Shown: positions 8,044-16,684 of the stretch, piece after piece
Layout: every line of letters starts with the position of its first letter
How positions within the stretch are numbered: the stretch's first letter is position 1
NCBI GenBank assembly: GCA_002840975.1
Contig: PHDN01000002.1
Location: forward strand, 62,001 to 126,000
From: Bacteroidetes bacterium HGW-Bacteroidetes-16
Lineage (GTDB): Bacteria; Bacteroidota; Bacteroidia; Bacteroidales; F082
Direction: 5' to 3'
DNA: 64,000 bases
The notes under the pieces: generated by a model
The model's database searches: none
What the model was told of the DNA's origin: nothing
Seen by the model: only the letters and a program-made list of their open reading frames with translations
Made by a program: the position numbers and the translations under genes

Positions 8044-10380
8044 CTATCTGATTACCAATATTTTCGTAACCACCTTTTCTGATTTATCTACCGTGAAAGC
8101 AAATACCATGTAAATCCCTGTTGCCACATCATGCCCATCGAAATTTTTCCCATTCCAAACCGCCTGGCCACCTTCACTTTTTGTTTGGTAAACCAGGTTT
8201 CCGTAACTGTCGGTAATTTTGATAAATGTGTCGCTTACCAGGCCCTTGATGGCAATATCGCCATGATAATCTTCGCGCACCGGATTAGGATAAGCATACA
8301 CTTTTGATCCGGGAGGATTTGGGGGTGTTGCAGAACCACGGTACGAAATAAGTCCGTTGGCTGTTCCAATATACACTTCGCCTTTTTGGTCGATGCCAAT
8401 GCTGATGATTTGATTGGATAGCAACGGGCTGTTTTCTGCTGTAAAATGATATATTTCTTCCAGTCCGTCAGGAGAGATCAGAAAAACTCCTGTACGTTCA
8501 GTCCCAATCCATTTGCGGTTGGCGCCATCAACGGTAATGGCAGTAACAAGCTCTGTTTCAAGCAATATATCGGCCAATCCCGATCCATCATTTCGTGGAA
8601 CAAGAATTTGCTGGGCATCGTAATTGGCTCCCGGCACAAAAATATTTTCAGGTGAATAAAACACGGATACTCCTTTATCAGATCCAATCCATACTTCACC
8701 ATCCAGGTCGGTAGCAAACGAATATACTTTATTGCCCGGAATATGTCCCAAGCCGGTTGTTGAACGCAAAACTTTTGCCTGGTCATCGGACGGATCGTCG
8801 AGTGTGTTATTGTCGTTAAACACAATCACAAATCCATCAGCCCGTTTTATAATCCATTTTTGATTGTAATCATCCACCATCATATCAGTAACATCGGTTC
8901 CACTCAAGGCTCCACCAAGATTATAAGAGAGCCATTCACCATTGTTTTTCATCACTGAAATCAGGTTTCCGGCTCCCGAATTGGCTACCCAAAGATTATG
9001 ATCGCTGTCGAAATCAAGTCCTCCGGCCAGGGTGAGGTTTTGGGCGCTTGTCCATGGCTGAAGAGATGAATTTTGTTTATCGAAGATGGTGCTTAACTCG
9101 TTGTTTACAAACTGCAGCACTCCATTACCCCATGTGCCTATATAAGCAATATCAGGATTATTTGGATCGACCTTTACCGTGATAAAATCAGTAACGGTGT
9201 CAAAGGCAGGTGTATTGCTTCTGTTGTGGGTAGTCCAGTTCCCGTCATTAGATGAAAAAACGCCATCGGTCATGTAGCGTTTCGACCAATTTGACTCGTG
9301 GCCACCCGACGCAACCCATACATTGGAACCCCCGCAATCCAAATCAAATACGTTTTTTGTTCCCGGGCCATTCGGCTTAATAAATTCTCCGCTCCAACCG
9401 TTGTTCCACGCTTTTACAAGACCCAGTTTTGCATCACCTATCCAGTAAAAATCATTGTCCATATCCACTGAAAGAGGTGTAATTGTTTGATCGGATGGTT
9501 TATAAATAGTAGCAGTTTTTTCTGCCAGGTCATTAAATACATTCACTGAACCCCGATTTACCACTAAAAACCAATCGTCATAAGCCTTCATTTGATAGCG
9601 TGCATAGTTATTCTCCCGGTCAAAATAGTTCCACGCGGTTCCATCAAACACGAACATGGTATCTGAAGCCCATTGTCCGCTGGCATAGTTGGTGTAAATT
9701 TTACCTTTGAAATTTGTTATCAGGTTATACTTCAAGTTGGGGTACTTCAGCTTGCTGTCTTTTTTCCATTGTTGAAAATCGGCCAGGTTGACGGAGGAAA
9801 CTCTGGCATAATAAATTCCTGATATAGTGGCAGCAAAATAAGAGGTGTCGTTGAAAGTAATATCCAGCACATCGAGGGAATTTCCGCCGGGGCCTATATA
9901 CCAGGTGTCGTAAATTTCAATTCTGTCCATATCAACTACCACAATACCAAACCCACACGACAAATAAGCATACTTTCCTTTAATCAGGATATTGTTGATG
10001 GTTTTATTCCCTAATATATCCTTGTCGCGTATGTCTGAAAGATTGATCACGCTTCCATTGGGATAAACCAAATCGAGGTTGGCATTTGAGTAGGCCACCA
10101 ACAAGGCATCAACGGTAGGGTTAAAAGCAATTTTATTAATTCCCACATCGCTTAACCCTTTAACCTTATCGAACCTGGTGATGCTATTGTCGTCCTGGTG
10201 ATAAACAAACAGGCTGTAAGGAGTAGCGGCATACACATCGGTGTGAACCAGTGCCACATCTATTACATTGCTATATGGAAGATGGGTTCTCCATTCACCA
10301 ATACCAATTTCCTGTGCCGATGCGCCTGATGCCCATTGCATGACAAAGATGAAGAACACAATTTGTTTAATTTTTACCAT
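8044..10380 (-). CDS. porZ: PorZ-like T9SS component (two-component-regulator propeller plus sorting domain)
   Basis: 778 residues, the length of Porphyromonas PorZ. A signal peptide ending near SAQE is followed by IGEWRTHLPYSNVIDVA, the PorZ N-terminal propeller start. Repeated propeller blades run through to about residue 690 (for example VYAATPYSLFVY, EVWIGSDKGVSVFYSP, EVYIGTANGLISY). The C-terminus is a T9SS type A sorting domain beginning AYPNPVRED and ending in KSEKVVTKILVIR. PorZ is a surface part of the T9SS attachment complex that delivers anionic LPS to cargo. Assignment rests on architecture and N-terminal similarity; a plain propeller cargo protein is the alternative. Confidence 0.75.
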   Translation of the reverse strand: MVKIKQIVFFIFVMQWASGASAQEIGIGEWRTHLPYSNVIDVALVHTDVYAATPYSLFVYHQDDNSITRFDKVKGLSDVGINKIAFNPTVDALLVAYSNANLDLVYPNGSVINLSDIRDKDILGNKTINNILIKGKYAYLSCGFGIVVVDMDRIEIYDTWYIGPGGNSLDVLDITFNDTSYFAATISGIYYARVSSVNLADFQQWKKDSKLKYPNLKYNLITNFKGKIYTNYASGQWASDTMFVFDGTAWNYFDRENNYARYQMKAYDDWFLVVNRGSVNVFNDLAEKTATIYKPSDQTITPLSVDMDNDFYWIGDAKLGLVKAWNNGWSGEFIKPNGPGTKNVFDLDCGGSNVWVASGGHESNWSKRYMTDGVFSSNDGNWTTHNRSNTPAFDTVTDFITVKVDPNNPDIAYIGTWGNGVLQFVNNELSTIFDKQNSSLQPWTSAQNLTLAGGLDFDSDHNLWVANSGAGNLISVMKNNGEWLSYNLGGALSGTDVTDMMVDDYNQKWIIKRADGFVIVFNDNNTLDDPSDDQAKVLRSTTGLGHIPGNKVYSFATDLDGEVWIGSDKGVSVFYSPENIFVPGANYDAQQILVPRNDGSGLADILLETELVTAITVDGANRKWIGTERTGVFLISPDGLEEIYHFTAENSPLLSNQIISIGIDQKGEVYIGTANGLISYRGSATPPNPPGSKVYAYPNPVREDYHGDIAIKGLVSDTFIKITDSYGNLVYQTKSEGGQAVWNGKNFDGHDVATGIYMVFAFTVDKSEKVVTKILVIR

Positions 10381-10486
10381 AAGAGGTTTCTTTTTTCAGT
10401 TTAGTATTAACTGCAAATTACCTGATTTATTGTAACCAAATCAAGAAGCATCATCGTGAAAATATTCAACTTTTTAAATATATTAT

Positions 10487-10494
10487 TACATTTG
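10487..10494 (+). promoter_or_regulatory. -7 box (TACATTTG) of the AraC/HMA-like regulator
   Basis: Perfect TAnnTTTG match ending only six bases before the ATG at 10501. It supports that start and implies little or no 5' leader. Confidence 0.55.
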
Positions 10495-10500
10495 TGTGCT

Positions 10501-11124
10501 ATGAAAAAGATAACCCTCCACCTCAACAACATGATTTGCGACTGCTGTGTTCGCGTGGTTAGGATGGATTTGGAAGCGATGGGTGTAAAGGTATTAAAAA
10601 TATCCCTGGGAGAAGTTGTTATCAATTTCAATCCGCTCAAAACCACCTTGGAGGCTATTGAAAAAATGCTTGAGACAAACGGAATTTCGTTGATAAAAAA
10701 TAAAGAGGGGATCATGGTGAAAGAAATCAAGAGGAGTGTGATATCGCTGGTGCACCACACCACTTTCAACGCCATGGTACGCAATTCGGATTACCTGGTA
10801 GGGAAATTTGGCAAATCCTATCCCTATCTTTCTTCCCTGTTTTCAAAATACGAGGGCATCACCTTGGAAAAATACATCATATTGCACAAGGTGGAACGCA
10901 TCAAGGGACTCATCGAAGAGAACGAACTCACGCTCAGTGAAATCGCCTTTATGATGGGTTATAGCAGCGTGCAATACCTTTCCACCCAGTTTAAAAGTGT
11001 TGCAGGGGTTTCTGTTTCCGAGTTCAAAAAACATCCGGCACAATACCGTGTTTCCATCGACAAACTCGGGAAAGGAAGTTTTGCCACAGAAAGTGATCAC
11101 GAGATACCGATGTCGATTATTTAA
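10501..11124 (+). CDS. AraC-family regulator with N-terminal HMA-like metal-binding domain
   Basis: 207 residues from the ATG at 10501. The first 70 or so resemble a heavy-metal-associated (ferredoxin-like) domain: beta strand KKITLHL, NM-I-C-D-C-C with Cys13, Cys15 and Cys16, then a helix and the strand KVLKISLGEVVINF. The C-terminal part is an AraC DNA-binding domain with two helix-turn-helix units, GKSYPYLSSLFSKYEG and LSEIAFMMGYSSVQYLSTQFK. A soft-metal (Cu/Ag-like) sensor is inferred from the Cys cluster. No efflux gene is adjacent, so targets are elsewhere. The longer frame from 10456 would start upstream of the promoter and is rejected. Confidence 0.78.
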   Translation: MKKITLHLNNMICDCCVRVVRMDLEAMGVKVLKISLGEVVINFNPLKTTLEAIEKMLETNGISLIKNKEGIMVKEIKRSVISLVHHTTFNAMVRNSDYLVGKFGKSYPYLSSLFSKYEGITLEKYIILHKVERIKGLIEENELTLSEIAFMMGYSSVQYLSTQFKSVAGVSVSEFKKHPAQYRVSIDKLGKGSFATESDHEIPMSII

Positions 11125-11334
11125 ATTGGCCAAACCTTGTTATTAATTTGCTAAAAGCGGGAAGGTATGTCACAGAATGCATTTCCAGAAAAAATTATTA
11201 TATATACGTTAAATCAGACTTTTAGGGCGATAAACGCGTTAACATAAAATAGGCATAAACACAATGTGTGTATGGGATAGTTATTGGGCATTTTAAAAGA
11301 CGGCATAAATCGACAACAAGAGAATAAAAAAAGT

Positions 11335-11760
11335 ATGACAGGATTTAAATTAACGACATCGGACAACAAAGAAATAAGATTTGAATTTTACATAGACACT
11401 GCACCTGTGACATCAAAAGCGTTTGTTGACATATTGCCATTTACAAGGACTTTTCATCACGCAAGGGTTTCTGGACAAGAAATATGGATTGACAATGTTC
11501 CCAAACTTGACATCATTCAAGAGAACGCATCAGTATTTACCGAACCAGGCGAAGTTGTATTTGGCCCGACAAAGCCCACTAGAACAAAGACTGCAAACTG
11601 TTTTGGAATCTATTATGGTGATGGTAAAGGACTGGACGCTTGCAACATTTTCGCAAGGGTAATTGAAAGTGACAAACAAAAATTGATTGACCTTGGAAAT
11701 AATATTTGGAAAAACGGGTCGCAATATTTGACTATCTCAGTAATCGAAGAAACAAAATGA
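11335..11760 (+). CDS. DUF3830-like (cyclophilin-fold) protein
   Basis: 141 residues from the ATG at 11335; the extra 17 in-frame codons upstream look non-coding. The segments IRFEFYIDTAPVTSKAF, FHHARVSGQEIWID, ENASVFTEPGEVVFGP and LGNNIWKNGSQYLTISV follow the order of DUF3830, a small cyclophilin-like beta-barrel family. Molecular role unknown. It stands alone, with about 210 bases of gene-free DNA before it and 340 after it. A lone small gene in such flanks may have been acquired. Confidence 0.6.
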   Translation: MTGFKLTTSDNKEIRFEFYIDTAPVTSKAFVDILPFTRTFHHARVSGQEIWIDNVPKLDIIQENASVFTEPGEVVFGPTKPTRTKTANCFGIYYGDGKGLDACNIFARVIESDKQKLIDLGNNIWKNGSQYLTISVIEETK

Positions 11761-12100
11761 CCGACAAAGCAACGACAGAAATAAAAACGCTCTATAACAG
11801 CACCTATCCCAATAGGCTGGATTTTGTGTTCCAAAGACAGTTTTGTGGTTAATCAAACATGCGTTTTTCAAATCAAGTTTTGTGGTAAAAGTCCCGCCCT
11901 GCGGGTAGCTTCGAAAAGTTATTTATTGTGTCATTTGTCCTGTTTTTTACCCTTCTTGCCCATTTCCTAATCAGTTTACTTGTATATTTGCCTTTGCAGG
12001 TAATAAGATCAGTTGTTTGTATTAAATGATCCTTTTTCAGAGGAATAAACGGTTAAATAAAATAATAAGGATGTTGCACATTTTAAGATGGTTATACTAA
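11761..12100. other. 340-base gene-free stretch
   Basis: No credible ORF. It holds a small inverted repeat CCTAT-CCCA-ATAGG (about 11802-11815), a CCCGC-CCT-GCGGG palindrome (about 11894-11906) and, near the right end, the predicted promoter of the mlaE gene. No RNA gene was recognised. Confidence 0.5.
11983..11990 (+). promoter_or_regulatory. -7 box (TATATTTG) upstream of mlaE
   Basis: Perfect TAnnTTTG match, with a TTG about 24 bases upstream as a possible -33 element. It would give a 5' leader of roughly 100 bases. Confidence 0.4.
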
Positions 12101-12835
12101 ATGATTAGCGAAATTGGGAAATACCTGATGGTTATTTTTCAGGCTTTTAAAAAGCCGGATAAAGGCAGTGTGTTTATAAAACAACTGATTATCGACTTTC
12201 GGTACCTGGGAGTGAGCTCAATCGGACTGGTGGCGTTTATTTCCTTGTTTACCGGTGGCATTATCGCCCTGCAAACAGCCTACAACATCGACAATCCTTT
12301 GGTTCCCATGTGGCTGATTGGTTACACCACCAAACAAATGATGATCCTGGAGTTTTCGCCTACCATCATCAGTTTGATTTTGGTTGGTAAAGTAGGGTCG
12401 AGCATTGCTTCCGAAATTGGCACCATGCGCGTAACACAACAAATTGACGCGTTGGAAGTGATGGGCATCAACCCGGCCAATTACCTGATCCTTCCCAAAA
12501 TAACCGCCGCCATGATTTACAACCCCATCCTCATCGTCTTTTCGATGGGCGTTGGTTTGTTCGGCGGCTGGTTCTCCGTAGTCATCACCGGACAGGTTAC
12601 TTCCGTGGCTTTTGTCGATGGACTGCAGTCGTTTTGGGATCCGTTTTCCATTACTTATGCTCTCATTAAAACAGTGGTTTTCGCCTTCATCCTGGCTTCT
12701 GTGGCCGGCTACAAGGGTTTTACCGTCCAGGGCGGCTCGGTGGAGGTTGGCAAAGCCAGTACACAGGCGGTGGTCATCAGTAGTGTGTTGATTATTATTT
12801 TTGATTTGTTGCTCACCCAGATGTTGCTCACATGA
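12101..12835 (+). CDS. mlaE: MlaE-family phospholipid-transport ABC permease
   Basis: 244 residues with about five membrane helices. Family motifs seen: FRYLGVSSIGLVAFISLFTGGIIALQTAY, LILVGKVGSSIASEIGTMRVTQQIDALEVMGINP (the MlaE interfacial EIGTM-x-V-x-EQIDAL-type segment) and GYKGFTVQGGSVEVGKASTQAVV near the C-terminus. It is the inner-membrane permease of Mla-type lipid trafficking between outer and inner membranes. Its stop overlaps the start of the ATPase by four bases (ATGA), indicating translational coupling. No MlaD-type MCE-domain gene is adjacent. Confidence 0.92.
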   Translation: MISEIGKYLMVIFQAFKKPDKGSVFIKQLIIDFRYLGVSSIGLVAFISLFTGGIIALQTAYNIDNPLVPMWLIGYTTKQMMILEFSPTIISLILVGKVGSSIASEIGTMRVTQQIDALEVMGINPANYLILPKITAAMIYNPILIVFSMGVGLFGGWFSVVITGQVTSVAFVDGLQSFWDPFSITYALIKTVVFAFILASVAGYKGFTVQGGSVEVGKASTQAVVISSVLIIIFDLLLTQMLLT

Positions 12836-13581
12836 TCGAAGTAAGAAATATTTCCAAATCTTTCGATGGCCAGGAAGTGCTTAAAAACATCAGCACTACG
12901 TTCGAAAAAGGCAAAACCAACCTGATTATCGGACAAAGTGGTTCCGGGAAAACCGTTCTGATGAAATGTTGTATCGGCTTGTTGGATACTGATGAAGGTG
13001 AAATAAAATTTGATGGCCGGAGGTTCTCGAACCTGAAAGGTACAAATCAAAAAAATGTACGCAAAGAAATGGGGGTTCTTTTTCAGGGTGGTGCGCTCTT
13101 CGATTCGTATACCGTGGAAGAAAATGTAATGTTCCCGCTCAATATGTTCACCGACAATACATTGGAAGAAAAACGTGCACGTGTAAATGAAGTGCTGACT
13201 CATGTAAACCTTGAAAATGTGAACAGTAAATACCCGGCCGAAATCAGCGGAGGGATGATTAAAAGAGTGGCCATCGCCCGGGCCATTGCGCTAAATCCAA
13301 AATATTTATTTTGCGATGAACCCAACTCGGGCCTCGACCCAAAAACGGCCGAAGTGATTGATGAACTGATTTCCGAACTGACCGAGAAATTTCAGATGAC
13401 TACAGTAATCAACACGCACGATATGAACTCTGTGTTGCAGATTGGGCAAAAAATTGCTTATCTCTACAAAGGGCAACTTTGGTGGGAAGGCGACCATCAG
13501 GGCATTCTCGAAACCACCAACGAAGAACTTAACGATTTTGTTTTCTCCACCGAATTAACCCGAAGACTAAAACACAGGTAA
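12832..13581 (+). CDS. mlaF: MlaF-family ABC transporter ATP-binding protein
   Basis: 249 residues, a complete ABC ATPase: Walker A GQSGSGKT (about residue 38), Q-loop LFQGGALFDSYTV, signature SGGMIKR instead of the usual SGGQ (the Met form is common in Mla/Ttg2 ATPases), Walker B YLFCDEPNSGLDP and switch His in INTHDM. It powers the MlaE permease encoded just upstream. Confidence 0.93.
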   Translation: MIEVRNISKSFDGQEVLKNISTTFEKGKTNLIIGQSGSGKTVLMKCCIGLLDTDEGEIKFDGRRFSNLKGTNQKNVRKEMGVLFQGGALFDSYTVEENVMFPLNMFTDNTLEEKRARVNEVLTHVNLENVNSKYPAEISGGMIKRVAIARAIALNPKYLFCDEPNSGLDPKTAEVIDELISELTEKFQMTTVINTHDMNSVLQIGQKIAYLYKGQLWWEGDHQGILETTNEELNDFVFSTELTRRLKHR

Positions 13582-13591
13582 TAAACCGTTT

Positions 13592-14131
13592 ATGAATATA
13601 AATTTTCTGGATATCATTTTAGTTATTCCGTTGTTGTTGTTTACTTACAGCGGATTTAAAAAAGGACTTGTCATTGAAGTTGCTACTCTTGCTGCCTTAA
13701 TCCTGGGACTGTATTTTGCCTTTTACTTTTCGGAATTTGCCACCGAAATTCTGGACAATTGGTTTGCCATCGACCCCGCCTATCTTACTGTCATCGCCTT
13801 CATTGTTACTTTCACCGTGGTGATGCTGTTGGTGATTGCCATAGGAAAAATATTTGAAAAATTTATAGACCTCCTGTTACTGGGCTTTTTTAATAAGCTT
13901 GCGGGAGCCGTGTTTGGATTGATGAAAGGAGCGTTGGTGGTAAGTATTATAATCTTCACTATCAATTATTTTAATGAAAGCCGGACTGTACTTAAAAAGG
14001 AAACCTGCGAGCAATCAATTTTATACAGACCTCTTGAATCCATTGCCCCTACTTTGTATTCATGGGTACAGACAACCCATTTTCATTTCAAAATTCCGGA
14101 AAAGCAGGAGTTAATCGATCAGGTGTACTAA
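13592..14131 (+). CDS. CvpA family membrane protein
   Basis: 179 residues with four membrane segments. The start LDIILVIPLLLFTYSGFKKGLVIEVATL and NKLAGAVFGLMKGALVVSIIIF match the CvpA/colicin V production family. Family members affect envelope homeostasis, but the biochemical activity is unsettled. It follows mlaF by 10 bases and probably shares its transcript, consistent with an envelope role. Confidence 0.85.
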   Translation: MNINFLDIILVIPLLLFTYSGFKKGLVIEVATLAALILGLYFAFYFSEFATEILDNWFAIDPAYLTVIAFIVTFTVVMLLVIAIGKIFEKFIDLLLLGFFNKLAGAVFGLMKGALVVSIIIFTINYFNESRTVLKKETCEQSILYRPLESIAPTLYSWVQTTHFHFKIPEKQELIDQVY

Positions 14132-14309
14132 GTTTAAATCTACTATTCTAATGGAGATTTGAAAGTACAGGGCCGTAAAATAGATTTCTCGGATTCAGAT
14201 ATAAGAGATGCTATGACGTCACATTATCTTTTTATTATTTTTTTTGGCTACGTAATATTTAGAAATAATTTGCCACTAGTTTTACAATTCAATATCATAA
14301 TTCACAACC

Positions 14310-14813
14310 ATGAAAACCCTGATTTTAGTCCGGCATGCCAAATCATCCTGGGACAATCCCCTCATATCCGACCACGATCGACCACTGCTTGAGATAGGTA
14401 AAAAACGTACCAGGCTGGTCATCGCAAAATTACAGGAAATGAATGTCCGGCCCGATTTAATCATCAGCAGTTCAGCCGTAAGAGCCATAGAAACAGCCAG
14501 GTACCTTGCAAAAGGAGTAAATTATCCGGTGGAAATGATTAAAACATCATCCGTCTATTATACTGCCTCTGCCCGTGAACTCCTAAATGAATTTCTTGAT
14601 ATGCCCGATCGTTTTAATACCATCATGCTGGTGGGCCACAATCCAACAATGACCAACCTGACCAATAAATTTTTATCAAATCCTATCGACAACCTGCCTA
14701 CAACAGGTATCGTTCAAATTTGTTTTAAAACCGATAAGTGGGACCAAATACACCTGTCAAAAATCGAAAGTCAGGCGGTGATCACACCCAAGAAGTTAAA
14801 TGGCAACCATTAA
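14310..14813 (+). CDS. SixA-like histidine phosphatase
   Basis: 167 residues. It has the phosphohistidine-forming RHAKS motif (RHG superfamily, about residue 8), SSAVRAIETARY (about 54) and GHNPTMTNL (about 110). Small single-domain members include SixA, which removes phosphate from His in phosphotransfer proteins. The substrate here is unknown. A gap of about 180 bases separates it from cvpA, so it may be transcribed separately. Confidence 0.88.
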   Translation: MKTLILVRHAKSSWDNPLISDHDRPLLEIGKKRTRLVIAKLQEMNVRPDLIISSSAVRAIETARYLAKGVNYPVEMIKTSSVYYTASARELLNEFLDMPDRFNTIMLVGHNPTMTNLTNKFLSNPIDNLPTTGIVQICFKTDKWDQIHLSKIESQAVITPKKLNGNH

Positions 14814-14908
14814 ACTCATCATTTAGGGGGACTTTTGGTGATTCTTATCTGTATTTTCGCCTTACGAAATTTGCAAAATTAACCTGTCTCTAAAATGAAC
14901 CATCGGAC

Positions 14909-15043
14909 ATGAGAATTAAACAGGTGCTGGTATTTTCTTTCCTCGGCATACTTTGGATTCTTTATCTGGGTTTACGCGCTTTTTTTACCATAGAAGAGGG
15001 TCAAATTGACTTGTTCCCGGTGAAAAAGAGCGGTTTGGAATAG
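14909..15043 (+). CDS. Possible 44-residue single-pass membrane peptide
   Basis: ATG to TAG, 44 codons. The product begins MRIKQ, has one clear hydrophobic helix (VLVFSFLGILWILYLGL, residues 7-23) and ends in a charged tail. Positive residues precede the helix, as expected for an inner-membrane peptide. Only length and this pattern support it; no family recognised. Confidence 0.35.
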   Translation: MRIKQVLVFSFLGILWILYLGLRAFFTIEEGQIDLFPVKKSGLE

Positions 15044-15084
15044 AGGAAAGAATTTCTCCAACCTGAAGCTTCCTTATCCATCCA

Positions 15085-16524
15085 CTACTCTTGAACCATT
15101 AACAGTGTCTCCAGATTTTTCGGGATATCCGTGTTGTCGATCATTCCATTAAACATCTCACTTCCGGGGCCAATGGCATAAACCGGCACATTGATTCCCG
15201 TGTGTGAATAGGATGTCCATCCCAATCCCGCTTTGTTGCTCATTAATTTAATCAGAAAAGAGGTGATGTGCTTATAACTGCTACCGGACGCATCCGGTTT
15301 TTCACCCGCTCCAATATACATGTTTTGATTAAAAACATGCTGAAGTTGTGTTAATTCACTTGAAGTTAAAGATATTTTAGTGGAGTCGCCCAAACCAAAT
15401 TCCTGGCCGAAGAGTATCAACATGTCTGCAAAATCCTTGCCTTTGTCACCGCTCAGTTGCCTGCTGAATTCGGCTAATTTCATATCAAAGCCTTCTGATG
15501 AAATATGTTGGTTAGCCAGAACAGCCACATTCAACTCATATTGCATCCCGCCATTTCCAAGTGCCAGGCCTCCGGTTTCGTGATCGGCTGTTACCACAAT
15601 GATCGTCTCATTGGGATGTTGATCGTAAAAAGCTTTGGCTACCGCGATGGCCTCATCAAAAGCAAGCATTTCCATTATATTGGTGGCGGCATCGTTTCCG
15701 TGTCCGGCCCAGTCGATTTTTCCTCCTTCGACCATCATAAAAAAACCAGATCCGTCTTGTAATAGATCGATGGCTTTTTGGGTGAAGTCGGCCAGAGAAG
15801 GGTTCCCTTCATTTCCATCAATCATGTAAGGCATGGCTGCGTCAGCTGCCAACCTTGGTGCAATGGCTAATACCTTGCCTGTTCCTGGTTTTAACGCTTT
15901 AAAACCTTCAAGCGTATTCACAAAAGCAAAACCATTTTCGATGGCTCGTTTTATGATCCGAATGGTGTCGCCATTAATTACCTTCATTGGAATGACAAAA
16001 CCGCCACCACCAAAAAAGTCAATATCACTCGCGGCCAAATCCAATCCAATTTCGAAATAATTTCCACGTGAGGGCTGATGGGCATAAAATACAGCCGGAG
16101 TGGCATGATCTATGGAAACGCTGGTGATAATGCCGGTTTTAAGTCCTTGTTTTTTAGCCCATTCTGCAATGGATTCAAAAGGTGCGGTGCCATCAGGATC
16201 CATCGAAATTCGTCCGATATTGGTTTTATGACCTGTGGCCAGCGCCGTTCCTGCGGCAGCAGATCCGGTAATAAACCGGTTATTGGCATAAGTAGTTACC
16301 CATCCAGTCGACGGAAATTGGGTAAAGGTTAAGTGTTTAAACGCAATTTTTTTATTGATTGCCATTTCGTAGGCTTGGGCTATATTGATCTGTGCCTGAC
16401 CCATCCCGTCACCGATAAACAGAAAAGCATATTTAATTTGAGTCTTTTGTGGTTTGTTTTGACATGAAACCAGGAAAAATGCTGACCAGGTAAGAATCAG
16501 GATTGAGAAAACAACTTTTTTCAT
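15085..16524 (-). CDS. Alkaline phosphatase (PhoA superfamily) lipoprotein
   Basis: 479 residues. The signal peptide ends in lipobox LVSC, so it is probably a lipoprotein. The metal-binding and catalytic landmarks are in order: FIGDGMG (about 36), the nucleophile Ser in ITGSAAAGTALATGHKT (about 86; Gly replaces the Asp that precedes Ser in E. coli PhoA), SIDHATPAVFYAH, MMVEGGKIDWAGHGNDA and VVTADHETGG. It hydrolyses phosphomonoesters outside the cytoplasm. Monocistronic; it diverges from the U32 gene. Confidence 0.93.
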   Translation of the reverse strand: MKKVVFSILILTWSAFFLVSCQNKPQKTQIKYAFLFIGDGMGQAQINIAQAYEMAINKKIAFKHLTFTQFPSTGWVTTYANNRFITGSAAAGTALATGHKTNIGRISMDPDGTAPFESIAEWAKKQGLKTGIITSVSIDHATPAVFYAHQPSRGNYFEIGLDLAASDIDFFGGGGFVIPMKVINGDTIRIIKRAIENGFAFVNTLEGFKALKPGTGKVLAIAPRLAADAAMPYMIDGNEGNPSLADFTQKAIDLLQDGSGFFMMVEGGKIDWAGHGNDAATNIMEMLAFDEAIAVAKAFYDQHPNETIIVVTADHETGGLALGNGGMQYELNVAVLANQHISSEGFDMKLAEFSRQLSGDKGKDFADMLILFGQEFGLGDSTKISLTSSELTQLQHVFNQNMYIGAGEKPDASGSSYKHITSFLIKLMSNKAGLGWTSYSHTGINVPVYAIGPGSEMFNGMIDNTDIPKNLETLLMVQE

Positions 16525-16540
16525 AGGAGAATATTTTTAG

Positions 16541-16548
16541 CAAAAATA
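16541..16548 (-). promoter_or_regulatory. -7 box (TATTTTTG) of the alkaline phosphatase gene
   Basis: Perfect TAnnTTTG match on the minus strand, 17 bases upstream of the start codon. Confidence 0.5.
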
Positions 16549-16657
16549 TTGAAAACATCACGTCAAATTATGAAAAATAATAAAGTAACGATTTGTTAAT
16601 GATGCGCAAAGCATCAGACAAGAAAAATCAGTTGGGATGAAGCGCGATCAAAATGAT

Positions 16658-16665
16658 TACTTTTG
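16658..16665 (+). promoter_or_regulatory. -7 box (TACTTTTG) of the U32 gene
   Basis: Perfect TAnnTTTG match with TTG 23 bases upstream. It lies inside the longest ORF, which argues that the first 16 codons (from 16637) are not translated and that the ATG at 16685 is the start. Confidence 0.5.
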
Positions 16666-16684
16666 CAGCCTGAAAAAACTGCTC

